This document shows positions 44,552 through 53,790 of a stretch of DNA of 64,000 nucleotides, piece after piece (positions within the stretch are counted from its first letter, which is position 1; every line of letters starts with the position of its first letter). A program made the translations under genes and the position numbers. The stretch is from Clostridia bacterium. GTDB lineage: Bacteria > Bacillota > Clostridia > Oscillospirales > Acutalibacteraceae. Under the pieces are notes generated by a model. It was given only the letters and a program-made list of their open reading frames with translations. It had not been told where the DNA came from and did no database searches. Where the stretch lies: NCBI GenBank assembly GCA_017631795.1, contig JAGBSO010000020.1:1-64000 (forward strand), in the 5' to 3' direction.

Positions 44552-44554
44552 TGA

Positions 44555-44995
44555 TTATTCACCTGCAATAACAGTAAGTTTAGCTGAAATTCCCTGATAA
44601 AGTTTGATTTCTGCTTCGTATGAGCCAAAGCTCTTAATATCTTTCATAATAACTTTTCTTTTGTCGACATCTACCCCAAGCTGCTTCTTGATTTCCTGAG
44701 CAACTTCTTTTGATGTAACTGAACCGAACAACTTGCCGTTTGAACCTGCTTTTGCAACGATTCTGAGCTCCTTGCCGTTCAATTTAGCAGCTGCAGCATT
44801 AGCGTTTGCTATATCTGTATCAATTTTATGCTGATTTGAAGATTCTCTGTTTTTCAGCTCTGTTATTGTCTGAGCTGAAACTTCAACTGCAAGTTTTCTG
44901 GGGAAAAGAAAGTTTCTTGCATATCCTTCTGCAACTGTAACTTTTTCACCTTTTTTACCGAGCGACTTTACGTCCTGATTTAAAATAACCTCCAT
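44555..44995 (-). CDS. rplI: Large ribosomal subunit protein bL9
   Basis: Binds 23S rRNA near L1 and influences reading-frame fidelity. The 146-aa product has the N-terminal rRNA-binding domain (MEVILNQDVKSLGKKGEKVTVAEGY, ARNFLFPRKLAVEV), a long connecting helix (about 45-75) and the C-terminal domain (KLFGSVTSKEVAQEIKKQ). It starts three bases after gdpP and ends three bases before dnaB, so the genes are clearly one operon. Confidence 0.97.
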   Translation of the reverse strand: MEVILNQDVKSLGKKGEKVTVAEGYARNFLFPRKLAVEVSAQTITELKNRESSNQHKIDTDIANANAAAAKLNGKELRIVAKAGSNGKLFGSVTSKEVAQEIKKQLGVDVDKRKVIMKDIKSFGSYEAEIKLYQGISAKLTVIAGE

Positions 44996-44998
44996 GGG

Positions 44999-46996
44999 TT
45001 AATCCTCCTTTTTATTGCTTCTGAGTTGATTCTTTTTAGCAAATTCTTCTACAAGTTCCTGTAACATTTCACTTGCTTTATCAACCGTTGTATCTTTAAG
45101 CTGTGCAGCAGCCATTGTATGATGACCGCCTCCACCTAACTTTTCCATAACAAGCTGAACATTTACCCGTCCGTATGATCGTGCTGATATAGCAGAATCA
45201 TTATCGCCAACCGCAAAAACAACAAATGATGCATCGACATCTTCTATATTAAGAAGATTATCAGCAGCCTTTGCTGCAACAAGACGTATTGACGGGTCTT
45301 TACTTTCAGTTTTTGCAAAAGCAAAATTACCATTTATCTGAGCATCATTGACAATTTTACTGATTATAGCATTTTCTTCAACCGTAGCAGCAAAAAGCTT
45401 TCTGACAGTGATTGTATCGGCACTGTTATCACGAAGATAGGCAGCTGCCTCAAACGTTCTGACACCTGTTTTCAGTGTAAAATTCTTTGAATCAAGATAT
45501 ATACCTGACAGAAGTGCTTCTGAAGCCTCTTTTGATAATACAGGTTTTGACGGCATATATCTTATAAGTTCGGTAACCATCTCACTTGCAGATGAAGAAT
45601 TCGGCTCGTGATAAAGAATCAGAGCATCTGAGATATAATCAACAGACATTCTGTGATGATCTATAACAACTATTTTATTCGCTTTATCCGCAAGTTCCGG
45701 ACAATCTGTAAAACCAGCACGCATAACATCTGTTATTACAACAAGCGTTTCGTCATCAAGCTCAGCGAGTGCTTTGTTCACAGCAATAAATGCTGATGCG
45801 TTACCGCTTTCTTTATAATAATCAAGAAGCGGTTTTGCCATAATACTCTTTTCATCAATAACAATTTTTACAGGGATACCGAGTTGCTGTACAGCTTCAT
45901 AAATACCGATTGAAGAACCTAATGCATCAAGATCGACATTTTTATGTCCCATAATAAGAACATTTGATGAATGCTTGATAAGTTCTTCTACAGAACCTGC
46001 AACTATTCTTGCCTGAATCTGATTACGGCTTTCAACACCTGTTGCTATACCGCCGAAGAATTCATAGTTGTTATTATCATTAATAACAACCTGATCTCCG
46101 CCTCTGCCTCTTGCCATGTCAAGAGATTTTCTGACAGCAGATTCACATGCGGATAATTCATTACCCGTTGCAATTCCTATTGACAATGTCAGACCTGTAG
46201 AAATACCTTCAAGTCTGAAATCTCTGACTTTATCAAGAATATCAAATCCTGCTTTTTTCATCTGTTCAAAAACAGAATGCTCAGCAACAACAAAGAATCT
46301 GCCGTCACCTGTTTTTCGAAGAATACACATGTAATGTGTAAACCAGGAAATAATCATACCTTCAGATTCACTGAGAAGTGATGAAAAAGCATTCTGTGAA
46401 ATTCTTGATGAAACATCGTCCATTCCGTCAACAGACACAATCATTAAAACAGGTCTGGTTTCATCGTATTTATCAACAATGTTTTTATAGTATGTATCAT
46501 CAACAAAATAAAAAACATATTTTTCACTTGAAGAATCAACAATCTCAGATAAATAAACAGTATACCTTTTGCCGTTACAAGTTGCATTGAATGATCCTTT
46601 TTTAAGGCATTCTTCAATTTTTTCATGCGGCACAAAGCTTTTTATCTGTTTGCTAGTAAGGCCCTTATTGCCAATCAATTCAATCTCAAACAGATTATTA
46701 TACCAGATTATTCCGCCATTCTTATCACACACAACAAAAGGCAACGGAATTGCAGACACTCTGTCATCATCATTGGATACAATATGGGAATTGAGAATTT
46801 CAACAGTCTTTTTCAGATCATTGAAATTCTTTTTTTCTGCAAAAAACACCAGAATCGCAAGTAACAATCCGAGTATAAGTTCTGCATATGCAATTACATA
46901 TTGATTAAGATAAAATGAAGTCACCGAAACTGCAAGTGAAAACAATATCACAACAGGAAACATCGGGTGAAGCTTCAGAAAATCCCTCAATCTCAT
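44999..46996 (-). CDS. gdpP: c-di-AMP phosphodiesterase GdpP (DHH family)
   Basis: Membrane enzyme that hydrolyses cyclic di-AMP and thereby sets osmotic and cell-wall homeostasis. 665 aa: two N-terminal membrane helices (about 12-50), a PAS-like domain (VVCDKNGGIIWYNNLFEIELIG), a degenerate GGDEF domain (RGGDQVVINDNN) and the DHH/DHHA1 unit with VLIMGHKNVDLDALGSSIGI, DVMRAG, VVIDHHRMS and GGGGHHTMAAAQL. All metal-binding residues appear present. Three bases before rplI; the adjacency gdpP-rplI is common in Firmicutes. Confidence 0.95.
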   Translation of the reverse strand: MRLRDFLKLHPMFPVVILFSLAVSVTSFYLNQYVIAYAELILGLLLAILVFFAEKKNFNDLKKTVEILNSHIVSNDDDRVSAIPLPFVVCDKNGGIIWYNNLFEIELIGNKGLTSKQIKSFVPHEKIEECLKKGSFNATCNGKRYTVYLSEIVDSSSEKYVFYFVDDTYYKNIVDKYDETRPVLMIVSVDGMDDVSSRISQNAFSSLLSESEGMIISWFTHYMCILRKTGDGRFFVVAEHSVFEQMKKAGFDILDKVRDFRLEGISTGLTLSIGIATGNELSACESAVRKSLDMARGRGGDQVVINDNNNYEFFGGIATGVESRNQIQARIVAGSVEELIKHSSNVLIMGHKNVDLDALGSSIGIYEAVQQLGIPVKIVIDEKSIMAKPLLDYYKESGNASAFIAVNKALAELDDETLVVITDVMRAGFTDCPELADKANKIVVIDHHRMSVDYISDALILYHEPNSSSASEMVTELIRYMPSKPVLSKEASEALLSGIYLDSKNFTLKTGVRTFEAAAYLRDNSADTITVRKLFAATVEENAIISKIVNDAQINGNFAFAKTESKDPSIRLVAAKAADNLLNIEDVDASFVVFAVGDNDSAISARSYGRVNVQLVMEKLGGGGHHTMAAAQLKDTTVDKASEMLQELVEEFAKKNQLRSNKKED

Positions 46997-47027
46997 ATCT
47001 TTTTATCCTTTCAACCGAAACGGAAAA

Positions 47028-48863
47028 TTATATTTCCTGAATAACAGGAATAACAACAGGACTCCGCTTTGTTTTTTCATACATAAACTTAAGCACTTCA
47101 TCCTTGATTCTGCCTTTAAGCGCATTTATATCGCGTTTTCTTGAATCTGCGTATTTATCAAGGATTCTGATAACAATATCTTCTGCTTCCCTGAAAAGGT
47201 CTGAAGATTCTTTGACAAACACAAAGCCTCTTGAATGAATCTCAGGTGCACAAAGATTATAGCCTGTAGCAGAATCTATAACTGCAGACACAACAATAAC
47301 ACCGTCTTCCGAAAGAAGTTTTCTTTCACGAAGCACAAGACTTCCGACATCACCGACTCCGTAACCGTCAACAAACACATTACCTGCGGGAACATCACCG
47401 ATAACATACTGATGATCGGAAAGGAATGAAATTTCTGTACCGTTTGAAGCCATTATGATATTGTCTGAAGCGACACCCATAGCTTCACCAAGCATTGCAT
47501 GCCTTCTGAGATGTTTCTGTTCACCATGAACAGGTATAAAAAACTTAGGTTTAACAAGTCCAAGTATCAGTTTTTGTTCTTCCTGACATGCATGCCCTGA
47601 AACATGAACTTCATACATGCGTTCATAAACAACATGAGCGCCGAGTTTCATAAGCTCATTGACAACATTACCGACAGTTTTTTCGTTACCCGGAATAGGT
47701 GTTGCCGAAATAATTACAAAGTCATTCGGTCCCACAGAAACCTTTCTGTGATCGGACATTGCCATTCTTGTAAGAGCAGACATAGGTTCACCCTGACTAC
47801 CAGTGGTGATTATAACAAGTTCTTCATCGGTGTACTGTTTTACAGCATCAATACCGATTATTATTCCGTCAGGAACATCAAGATATCCGAGTTCCTGGCT
47901 TATTGCAACAACATTTTCAAGACTTCTGCCTGAAAGTGCAACTTTTCTGCCGAGAGATGCAGCAACATTGATGATCTGCTGAACACGGTGAATGTTTGAA
48001 GCAAAGGTAGCAACGATAAGCCTTCTTGAACCTGCTCTTCTGAAAAGATTTTCAAAAGACTCTCCTACCTTCTTTTCACTTTCAGTATATCCGCTTCTTT
48101 CTGCATTTGTAGAATCAGAAAGAAGACATAAAACTCCGTCGTTACCAAGCTGACCGAGACGGGCAAGATTCATCATTTCACCGTCTATGGGTGTACTATC
48201 AATCTTGAAGTCTCCTGTGTGGATAATAACACCGTCTTTGCATTTAACGGCAAATGCAAGTGAATCAGGAATTGAATGATTCACGTGAATAGCTTCAACA
48301 GAAAATCCTCCGACTTTTACAACATCATTGGGTTTTATCGGATTAAGCTTTACTTTTGAATTTATTTTTGCTTCTTTAAGCTTATATTCAATCAGACCAA
48401 GTGTCAGTTTTGTGGAATACACCGGTGCATTGACAACTCTTAAAAGATAAGATAATCCGCCGATATGATCTTCATGACCGTGTGTTACAAATATTGCTTT
48501 TACTTTATCAGCATTTTTTTCAAGATACGTAAAATCCGGAATTACAAGATCAATGCCCGGCATTGATACATCCGGAAATGCAAGACCGCAATCTATAATT
48601 ATTATCTCATCGTTATATTCGATAACGGTAAGGTTTTTTCCGACTTCGTTAAGTCCGCCGAGAAAAGCAATTTTTACGGGACATGTAAATTTATCGCTTA
48701 CATTTTTCGACTGTTTTTTGCGATACTGAAGCCCGGTCTGTTTTTTCACTTTTGACGTCTGCTGTTTTCCGGAAGATTTTGCATTCTTGTGAAACTTTCC
48801 GTATCGCTTGACCTTGTCTGAATCCTTTCTTATTGTATCTTTATTTTGTTTTTGATTACTCAA
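47028..48863 (-). CDS. rnj: Ribonuclease J
   Basis: Metallo-beta-lactamase-fold RNase with 5'-to-3' exo- and endonuclease activity, central to mRNA turnover in Firmicutes. 611 aa: a Lys/Gln-rich disordered N terminus (about 1-60), then FLGGLNEVGKN, the metal motif VTHGHEDHIGG, HTGDFKID, the beta-CASP motifs STNAERSGYTESEK and VHVSGHACQEEQ, and PVHGEQKHL near the C terminus. The basic N-terminal extension is seen in several Clostridia. Start TTG at 48863 fits AAGGAGT seven bases upstream; a TTG seven codons earlier overlaps it. Confidence 0.95.
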   Translation of the reverse strand: MSNQKQNKDTIRKDSDKVKRYGKFHKNAKSSGKQQTSKVKKQTGLQYRKKQSKNVSDKFTCPVKIAFLGGLNEVGKNLTVIEYNDEIIIIDCGLAFPDVSMPGIDLVIPDFTYLEKNADKVKAIFVTHGHEDHIGGLSYLLRVVNAPVYSTKLTLGLIEYKLKEAKINSKVKLNPIKPNDVVKVGGFSVEAIHVNHSIPDSLAFAVKCKDGVIIHTGDFKIDSTPIDGEMMNLARLGQLGNDGVLCLLSDSTNAERSGYTESEKKVGESFENLFRRAGSRRLIVATFASNIHRVQQIINVAASLGRKVALSGRSLENVVAISQELGYLDVPDGIIIGIDAVKQYTDEELVIITTGSQGEPMSALTRMAMSDHRKVSVGPNDFVIISATPIPGNEKTVGNVVNELMKLGAHVVYERMYEVHVSGHACQEEQKLILGLVKPKFFIPVHGEQKHLRRHAMLGEAMGVASDNIIMASNGTEISFLSDHQYVIGDVPAGNVFVDGYGVGDVGSLVLRERKLLSEDGVIVVSAVIDSATGYNLCAPEIHSRGFVFVKESSDLFREAEDIVIRILDKYADSRKRDINALKGRIKDEVLKFMYEKTKRSPVVIPVIQEI

Positions 48864-48898
48864 TTTTAGACTCCTTTTTATCAATTTTTTGTGTATGT

Positions 48899-48919
48899 AA
48901 AGCCTCCTGCAGAGGCTTA
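48899..48919. other. Hairpin between the nucleotidyltransferase and rnj genes
   Basis: Stem AAGCCTC / GAGGCTT with a five-base loop. No T run follows on the minus strand, so it may be a weak terminator or part of the rnj leader. Confidence 0.4.
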
Positions 48920-48976
48920 AAATATTAAAATTTATTATTTTATATAATAACCCATAGTATTGTTATTTTACACTTA

Positions 48977-51289
48977 TTATTTAATATTGTCAATAGTATC
49001 AGAGTTTATTTTATTTTGCGTTTCAATGCAGATTTCATTTGCAGCCTCAATTGATTCTGCTTCAGCAACAATTCTCAGATGTCTGCCTGCTCCCGTTTTT
49101 GTGACCGTTACATATCCGTTTGCAAGGGCTTTTCTTAACCCGTGTGTTTCATTATTCACAGTCATTTCAAGTATTCCTGCAAGTCTTGGAAGCGCAATAT
49201 TGCAAAGAACTGTTTTTGACGCAATATTGAATTCGGGCAAATCATTGACGAGCTCAAACAGTTTTTTATTTTGTTTTTTCATCAGCTTTATAATGTTGAA
49301 AACAAGTGACAAGCCGTCATATGCCCACAGATTCCGCCTTGAAATCAAAGCATGATTATAATCAAATCTGACCATCGGAGACTTACCCACGCGATACACT
49401 TTTCTATTGTTTTTTTCTGCAACATTGTCAATAAATGCAGGCGAATCAAACGAAATGCAGATATCCTGTCCGTTTGCAAGTGCGTCAGAAGCGCATATAC
49501 TTATCAGCTTTTCGTGCATTACAATATTTCCGTTTTCATCCTTTGCAGTAACAGTTTTTCCCGAATATCCGATGATGAATTCCGGTATTTTTTTCGAATA
49601 ACATCCTAACCAATAAAAACAACTGTCTGCAATATTTTTTATCATAGGATTCTTGCTGTTAACGGTTGCACATTCACCTGAAACATTTTCCCCGGCAAAA
49701 GCCAGTAATTGCCCCTGATATATCTGTGAAACAGTACTCATATCACTGATTTCATTGCATTTATCACCACAAGCTCTTCTGAAATCACATCTTTTATATC
49801 TGCTTTCAATTTCCCGTTCATGCTTACGTGAAAGTGGCAAACCATATTCACCGAAAAGCTTTATTTCAGTTTTCTGTTCATCAGCAGAAATAAATATACC
49901 GCTGTCAAGAGAACAAAAAGAAACAAAAAATCCCATCTGACTTTCAAAACTTTCACCGAAATCAAAAATCCGGCAACCAGTTGAAATAAGGCCTGACAAA
50001 ACTGCCATTGCAAGTGCTTTTGACTCCCGTGAACTGTCATATCCTATTCCGACTTTCCCTCCGCAGGATGAACTACCCAGCGCTTCACCTAGTCTGCAAC
50101 ATCTTTCCGGTGACATTTCGGAAAAAGTAGATCCGCATACTCCGTCAGATGATAACAGATCATAGCCACTTTTTCCGTCACGAAGATTATCGGTCAGTAC
50201 AGTTCTGTACGGAATATGCTTTTCAGGCCACACAAAAACCTGATTTGATACTGTTGAACCGCTTTCAATAATACAGCCGTCACCAACACATGAGCCTTCA
50301 AGACAGACAGTATTTCTTTTAAGAAGGCACATTTCGCCTGTTACCGAGCCTATAACATCACAATTTCCGCCTACAACACTGTTTGCCATAACAACTGACT
50401 TTTTTATTCTTGTGTTATCCCCGACTACAACATTATCTTCAATAACAGTAAACGGCCCTATTGTACTCCCGTTACCGATTTTCACATTTCTGCCGAAATA
50501 TACAGGCGGAATGATTTCAAAATTCCCTTTCGGGTATCCGTCGGAAGAAAAAACTCCGTTTTTTGAGAAAGGCAATTCAATGTTCACTTTGTGCGACATG
50601 ATATCACGTACACACATTCTCAGACTCTCAAAATCTCCGATATCGCACCAATAATTCTCTGTCTGATATCCGAAAAGACGTTTTCCGTTGTTCATAAGAA
50701 GCGGGAATAAATCGTTTGCAAAATCACATTCATCATCGTGTATCAATGACAAAACAGAAGGATTCAGCACATAAATACCCGTGTTTGCAAGGTTTGATGC
50801 AGCATGACTCCAGTCGGGTTTTTCACAGAAACTGTCAACAGAGCCGTTTCTTGTAAGATTCACAGTACCGTATTCACCGGGATCATCCACAACTGAACAG
50901 ACTATTGTTGCATCTGCTCTGATGCTTTTGTGATACAACATCACTTTTGACAATTCAATATCACATATGCAATCACCACTTATAACAACAAACGGTTCAT
51001 TCCATTTTTTTGCGGCGTTTTTAACACAACCTGCAGTACCGAGCACTTTTTCTTCTTCAATACAATAAATATCTGTATCTTGCAGTTCTAAATCTTCTGT
51101 ATAATTCTCAATATCCTCAGAACGATAACGTGTAGTTACTGCAATTTCATCAAATCCGTTTTTTATCAGCAGATCGATAATATATCCCAGAACAGGTTTA
51201 CCCATAATTTTTATCATCGGCTTTGGTCTTGTGCAGGTCAGCGGTCTGAGTCTTGAACCTTCTCCACCAGCCATAACAACAGCTTTCAT
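48977..51289 (-). CDS. Sugar nucleotidyltransferase fused to a degenerate phosphohexomutase
   Basis: A 770-aa fusion. Residues 1-235 are a mannose-1-phosphate guanylyltransferase-like domain (MKAVVMAGGEGSRLRPLTCT, GKPVLGYIIDLL, VVISGDCICDI, CEKPDWSH). Residues 250-355 are a left-handed beta-helix (RNVKIGNGSTIGPFTVIEDN). The rest follows the phosphomannomutase fold (KVGIGYDSSRESKALAMAVL), but the phosphoserine loop SASHNP is replaced by ISADEQKTEI, no DGDGDR metal loop is visible and the terminal RPSGTEP loop reads TKTGAGRH. The mutase part is therefore probably inactive. Fusions of these domains are known in several phyla. It may make an activated sugar for surface glycans, or sense one. GGAGAATG precedes the ATG. 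Confidence 0.85.
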   Translation of the reverse strand: MKAVVMAGGEGSRLRPLTCTRPKPMIKIMGKPVLGYIIDLLIKNGFDEIAVTTRYRSEDIENYTEDLELQDTDIYCIEEEKVLGTAGCVKNAAKKWNEPFVVISGDCICDIELSKVMLYHKSIRADATIVCSVVDDPGEYGTVNLTRNGSVDSFCEKPDWSHAASNLANTGIYVLNPSVLSLIHDDECDFANDLFPLLMNNGKRLFGYQTENYWCDIGDFESLRMCVRDIMSHKVNIELPFSKNGVFSSDGYPKGNFEIIPPVYFGRNVKIGNGSTIGPFTVIEDNVVVGDNTRIKKSVVMANSVVGGNCDVIGSVTGEMCLLKRNTVCLEGSCVGDGCIIESGSTVSNQVFVWPEKHIPYRTVLTDNLRDGKSGYDLLSSDGVCGSTFSEMSPERCCRLGEALGSSSCGGKVGIGYDSSRESKALAMAVLSGLISTGCRIFDFGESFESQMGFFVSFCSLDSGIFISADEQKTEIKLFGEYGLPLSRKHEREIESRYKRCDFRRACGDKCNEISDMSTVSQIYQGQLLAFAGENVSGECATVNSKNPMIKNIADSCFYWLGCYSKKIPEFIIGYSGKTVTAKDENGNIVMHEKLISICASDALANGQDICISFDSPAFIDNVAEKNNRKVYRVGKSPMVRFDYNHALISRRNLWAYDGLSLVFNIIKLMKKQNKKLFELVNDLPEFNIASKTVLCNIALPRLAGILEMTVNNETHGLRKALANGYVTVTKTGAGRHLRIVAEAESIEAANEICIETQNKINSDTIDNIK

Positions 51290-51361
51290 TTCTCATTCTC
51301 CTACCAAATATTTTTGTGTATCTTTATTATTCACAGTAAACATTAATTTAATCATTTACTA

Positions 51362-51390
51362 TTTACTTATGAAAAAAAAATTGATATAAT
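51362..51390 (+). promoter_or_regulatory. Predicted promoter of rnhA
   Basis: TTTACT, 17-bp A-rich spacer, TATAAT, 25 bp before the rnhA start. Confidence 0.6.
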
Positions 51391-51414
51391 ACCCGATAGA
51401 AATGAGGATGAAAT

Positions 51415-51855
51415 ATGTTGGATAAAGTAATGATATATACAGACGGTGCATGTTCAGGCAATCCCGGTCCCGGTGGTTGGTGTGCAATCCTGAAATCAGG
51501 CAAATATGAAAAAGAAATTTCAGGCGGAAACTCTGGCACTACAAACAACAGAATGGAGCTGACTGCCGTTATTGAAGGTCTTAAGGCTCTGAAAAGACCG
51601 TGTGAAGTTACCGTCATTTCCGATTCAAAATATGTCTGCGATGCCGTTCTTAAAGGCTGGGTTTACGGTTGGAAAAAGAAAGGCTGGAAAAAAAGTGACG
51701 GCAAACCCGCACTGAATGTTGATTTATGGGAAGAACTGCTGACACTTCTCGGCACACATAAAGTTGAATTCAACTGGATAAAAGGCCACGCAGGACACCC
51801 CGAAAACGAAAGATGCGATAAAAAGGCTGTTGAAGAATATCAGAAATACATTTAA
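51415..51855 (+). CDS. rnhA: Ribonuclease HI
   Basis: Cuts RNA in RNA-DNA hybrids, removing primers and R-loops. The 146-aa product has [20 protein letters not shown] (catalytic Asp), [15 protein letters not shown] (Glu), [12 protein letters not shown] (Asp), the basic handle [14 protein letters not shown] and [20 protein letters not shown] with the final Asp. All four acidic residues are present. Single gene with GAGGATG ribosome site and a bidirectional terminator. Confidence 0.97.
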   Translation: MLDKVMIYTDGACSGNPGPGGWCAILKSGKYEKEISGGNSGTTNNRMELTAVIEGLKALKRPCEVTVISDSKYVCDAVLKGWVYGWKKKGWKKSDGKPALNVDLWEELLTLLGTHKVEFNWIKGHAGHPENERCDKKAVEEYQKYI

Positions 51856-51862
51856 GCAAAAA

Positions 51863-51887
51863 AAACACCGATTTTCTCGGTGTTTTT
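51863..51887. terminator. Bidirectional terminator between rnhA and the dockerin gene
   Basis: Nine-pair stem AAACACCGA / TCGGTGTTT with a five-base loop and T or A runs on both sides. Confidence 0.85.
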
Positions 51888-51901
51888 GCGTTATATATGC
51901 G

Positions 51902-53077
51902 TTATTTTACAGTTATGATATAGAAAATCTCTTCAATCGGAGATGATTTTTCATCCCAGCTGATCATCTTTTTAAATCTTATATTGTATATACCTGATTC
52001 ACTAACCGAAAGTGCAAATTTCTGCACAGATGCGCCTGCAACAAGTGGATTGGTGTTAGGAATATTATTACTGTTTTCACAGATAATGCCGACAGTATCC
52101 CAAAACCACATATACATACCGTTTCCTGTCATCACAGAAGTCTCGTATACTTCCCCTTTTTCAAGTTCAACAGTGACAACATTGAATGATTCAAGCTTTG
52201 CCGAAACACGCAGAATTCGTCTTGCGTCAGATGCAGTAAGCTTCCCGTCCGCATCAATATCGGCTAAAAATATTTTTGATGAATCAGCACTGTCAATCTT
52301 TGCGGATATACGCAGAACTGCACGGGCATCTTCCGCTGTTACTTTTCCGTCTCCGCTGTAATCTCCGAGTGTGTACATCAGAGGAATATCAATTTTAAGC
52401 ATAATTCCCTTAACATTCATGAATTCGGCTTCAAAATAGTGTGTACCTGAAGGTAATGTTTTCAGATATTCCTTATTTATTTCAATTCTGACACCAACAT
52501 TCGTGCTACTTACAGAATAAGCCCACGGTGCAAGTTTTTCACCATTATAACTTATCGATTCGAGCAAAGCAGGCACAAGGTAAACAGGAAAATCAAAGCT
52601 TGAAAGATTCACGCCGGGATAATCATCAGCTGCCCATGACCAATTATTAAATTCTGCAACAGTATTCACAGTGATCTTTTCTGTCGCAACATAAAGCACA
52701 ACAGGAATCTGTATGTTTTTGAATTCAGCAAAATAATAATAAGCATCGTCTTTAAGTGTTTTCAGATATTCTTCTTTAAGAGTAATGACCGTCAACCCGT
52801 CAACATCAGAAACAATATAATCATCAGGTGTTATACTAACATCGGAATGACGACTTATAAGTTCTTCAAAATCTTCAGCTTTGGGACTCGCTGTAATGTC
52901 ACCCAAAGTATAATTTCCACCGAGTGTTATGCTTGAAGTACCGCTTCCTGTCCATATTTCAAAAGGCTCCCATGTGTTGATAATTACGATTTTTGCAGAT
53001 GAAATCACTGCAAGAGACATCACTATAATCAGACAAATAATAACGCTTAAAAGTTTTTTTACTACAGATTTTTTCAT
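51902..53077 (-). CDS. Secreted protein with X2 modules, type I dockerin and chagasin-like C terminus
   Basis: 391 aa. A signal peptide (KKLLSVIICLIIVMSLAVISSA) leads to two Ig-like X2-type modules: YTLGDITASPKAEDFEEL to EYLKTLKDDAYYYFAEF, and ISYNGEKLAPWAYSVSS to EYLKTLPSGTHYFEAEF. Then comes a type I dockerin with both calcium repeats, DYSGDGKVTAEDARAVLR (about 262) and DIDADGKLTASDARRILR (about 294). The last 85 residues (GNGMYMWFW, NPLVAGASVQKFAL, SGIYNIRFKKMISW) resemble chagasin-type cysteine peptidase inhibitors, family I42. The dockerin would dock the protein onto a scaffoldin cohesin; the C terminus might protect the complex from peptidases (inference). AAAGGAGG precedes the ATG at 53077. 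No enzyme domain. Confidence 0.8.
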   Translation of the reverse strand: MKKSVVKKLLSVIICLIIVMSLAVISSAKIVIINTWEPFEIWTGSGTSSITLGGNYTLGDITASPKAEDFEELISRHSDVSITPDDYIVSDVDGLTVITLKEEYLKTLKDDAYYYFAEFKNIQIPVVLYVATEKITVNTVAEFNNWSWAADDYPGVNLSSFDFPVYLVPALLESISYNGEKLAPWAYSVSSTNVGVRIEINKEYLKTLPSGTHYFEAEFMNVKGIMLKIDIPLMYTLGDYSGDGKVTAEDARAVLRISAKIDSADSSKIFLADIDADGKLTASDARRILRVSAKLESFNVVTVELEKGEVYETSVMTGNGMYMWFWDTVGIICENSNNIPNTNPLVAGASVQKFALSVSESGIYNIRFKKMISWDEKSSPIEEIFYIITVK

Positions 53078-53139
53078 ACTAATCTGCCTCCTTTCATAAA
53101 GTATAACACATCTGAATGCAAAAATGGTTACAAAAATAT

Positions 53140-53179
53140 AAAAAAAATCCCTTGATGCAAAAAAATACATCAAGGGGAT
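53140..53179 (-). terminator. Terminator of the ylxM-ffh-rpsP-khpA operon
   Basis: Stem ATCCCTTGATG / CATCAAGGGGAT with an A-rich loop; a run of eight T follows on the minus strand. Confidence 0.88.
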
Positions 53180-53199
53180 TTCTTTTGTTGCAATTGAAA

Positions 53200-53433
53200 T
53201 CAGTCGATTTCAACCTGAATCTTCATGTCCTTACGGTTTGCAGTAGCACGCATAACAGTTCTGATTGCCTTAGCAATTCTGCCCTGCTTGCCGATAACAC
53301 GACCCATGTCATCTGCTGCAACATGAAGGTGGTATACAGTGATACCTTCTTCGTTTACAGGATCAGTAACAACACTTACTTCTGCAGGTACATCAACAAG
53401 ACCCTGTGCGATAGCAACGAGTAATTCTTCCAT
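53200..53433 (-). CDS. khpA: RNA-binding protein KhpA (KH domain)
   Basis: Small KH-domain RNA chaperone that pairs with KhpB/Jag in Gram-positive bacteria and affects cell division and translation. The 77-aa product contains YHLHVAADDMGRVIGKQGRI, with the RNA-contacting GKQG loop near 48-51, and ends KDMKIQVEID. GGGAGGAAA precedes the ATG. It follows rpsP, the usual place. Confidence 0.93.
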   Translation of the reverse strand: MEELLVAIAQGLVDVPAEVSVVTDPVNEEGITVYHLHVAADDMGRVIGKQGRIAKAIRTVMRATANRKDMKIQVEID

Positions 53434-53474
53434 TTTATTTTCCTCCCAAAAAATAATTCCATAAAACAGAGAGA

Positions 53475-53723
53475 TTATTTTTCAATAATACCCTGGTTCT
53501 TGAGAATTGATCTTACAGTATCTGTGGGCTGAGCGCCGTTGCCGATCCACTTCTTAGCTGCTTCAGCATCAATTTTAACTGTAGCGGGTTCAGTTGTGGG
53601 GTTGTAATAACCAATCTCTTCGATGAATCTGCCGTCACGGGGATATCTTGAGTCTGCAACAACTACACGATAGAAGGGAGCCTTCTTTGCACCCATACGA
53701 CGAAGACGAATTTTAACTGCCAT
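53475..53723 (-). CDS. rpsP: Small ribosomal subunit protein bS16
   Basis: 30S assembly protein. The 82-aa product has [40 protein letters not shown] and [19 protein letters not shown], the whole conserved domain. The ATG at 53723 has GGAGG eight bases upstream; the frame extends five codons earlier over that ribosome site. Located between ffh and khpA. Confidence 0.97.
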   Translation of the reverse strand: MAVKIRLRRMGAKKAPFYRVVVADSRYPRDGRFIEEIGYYNPTTEPATVKIDAEAAKKWIGNGAQPTDTVRSILKNQGIIEK

Positions 53724-53790
53724 TGTATTTACCTCCAAATAAAATATACAAAATTTAATATTTCAAACACTTAAAGTGTGTTCTTCCTTT

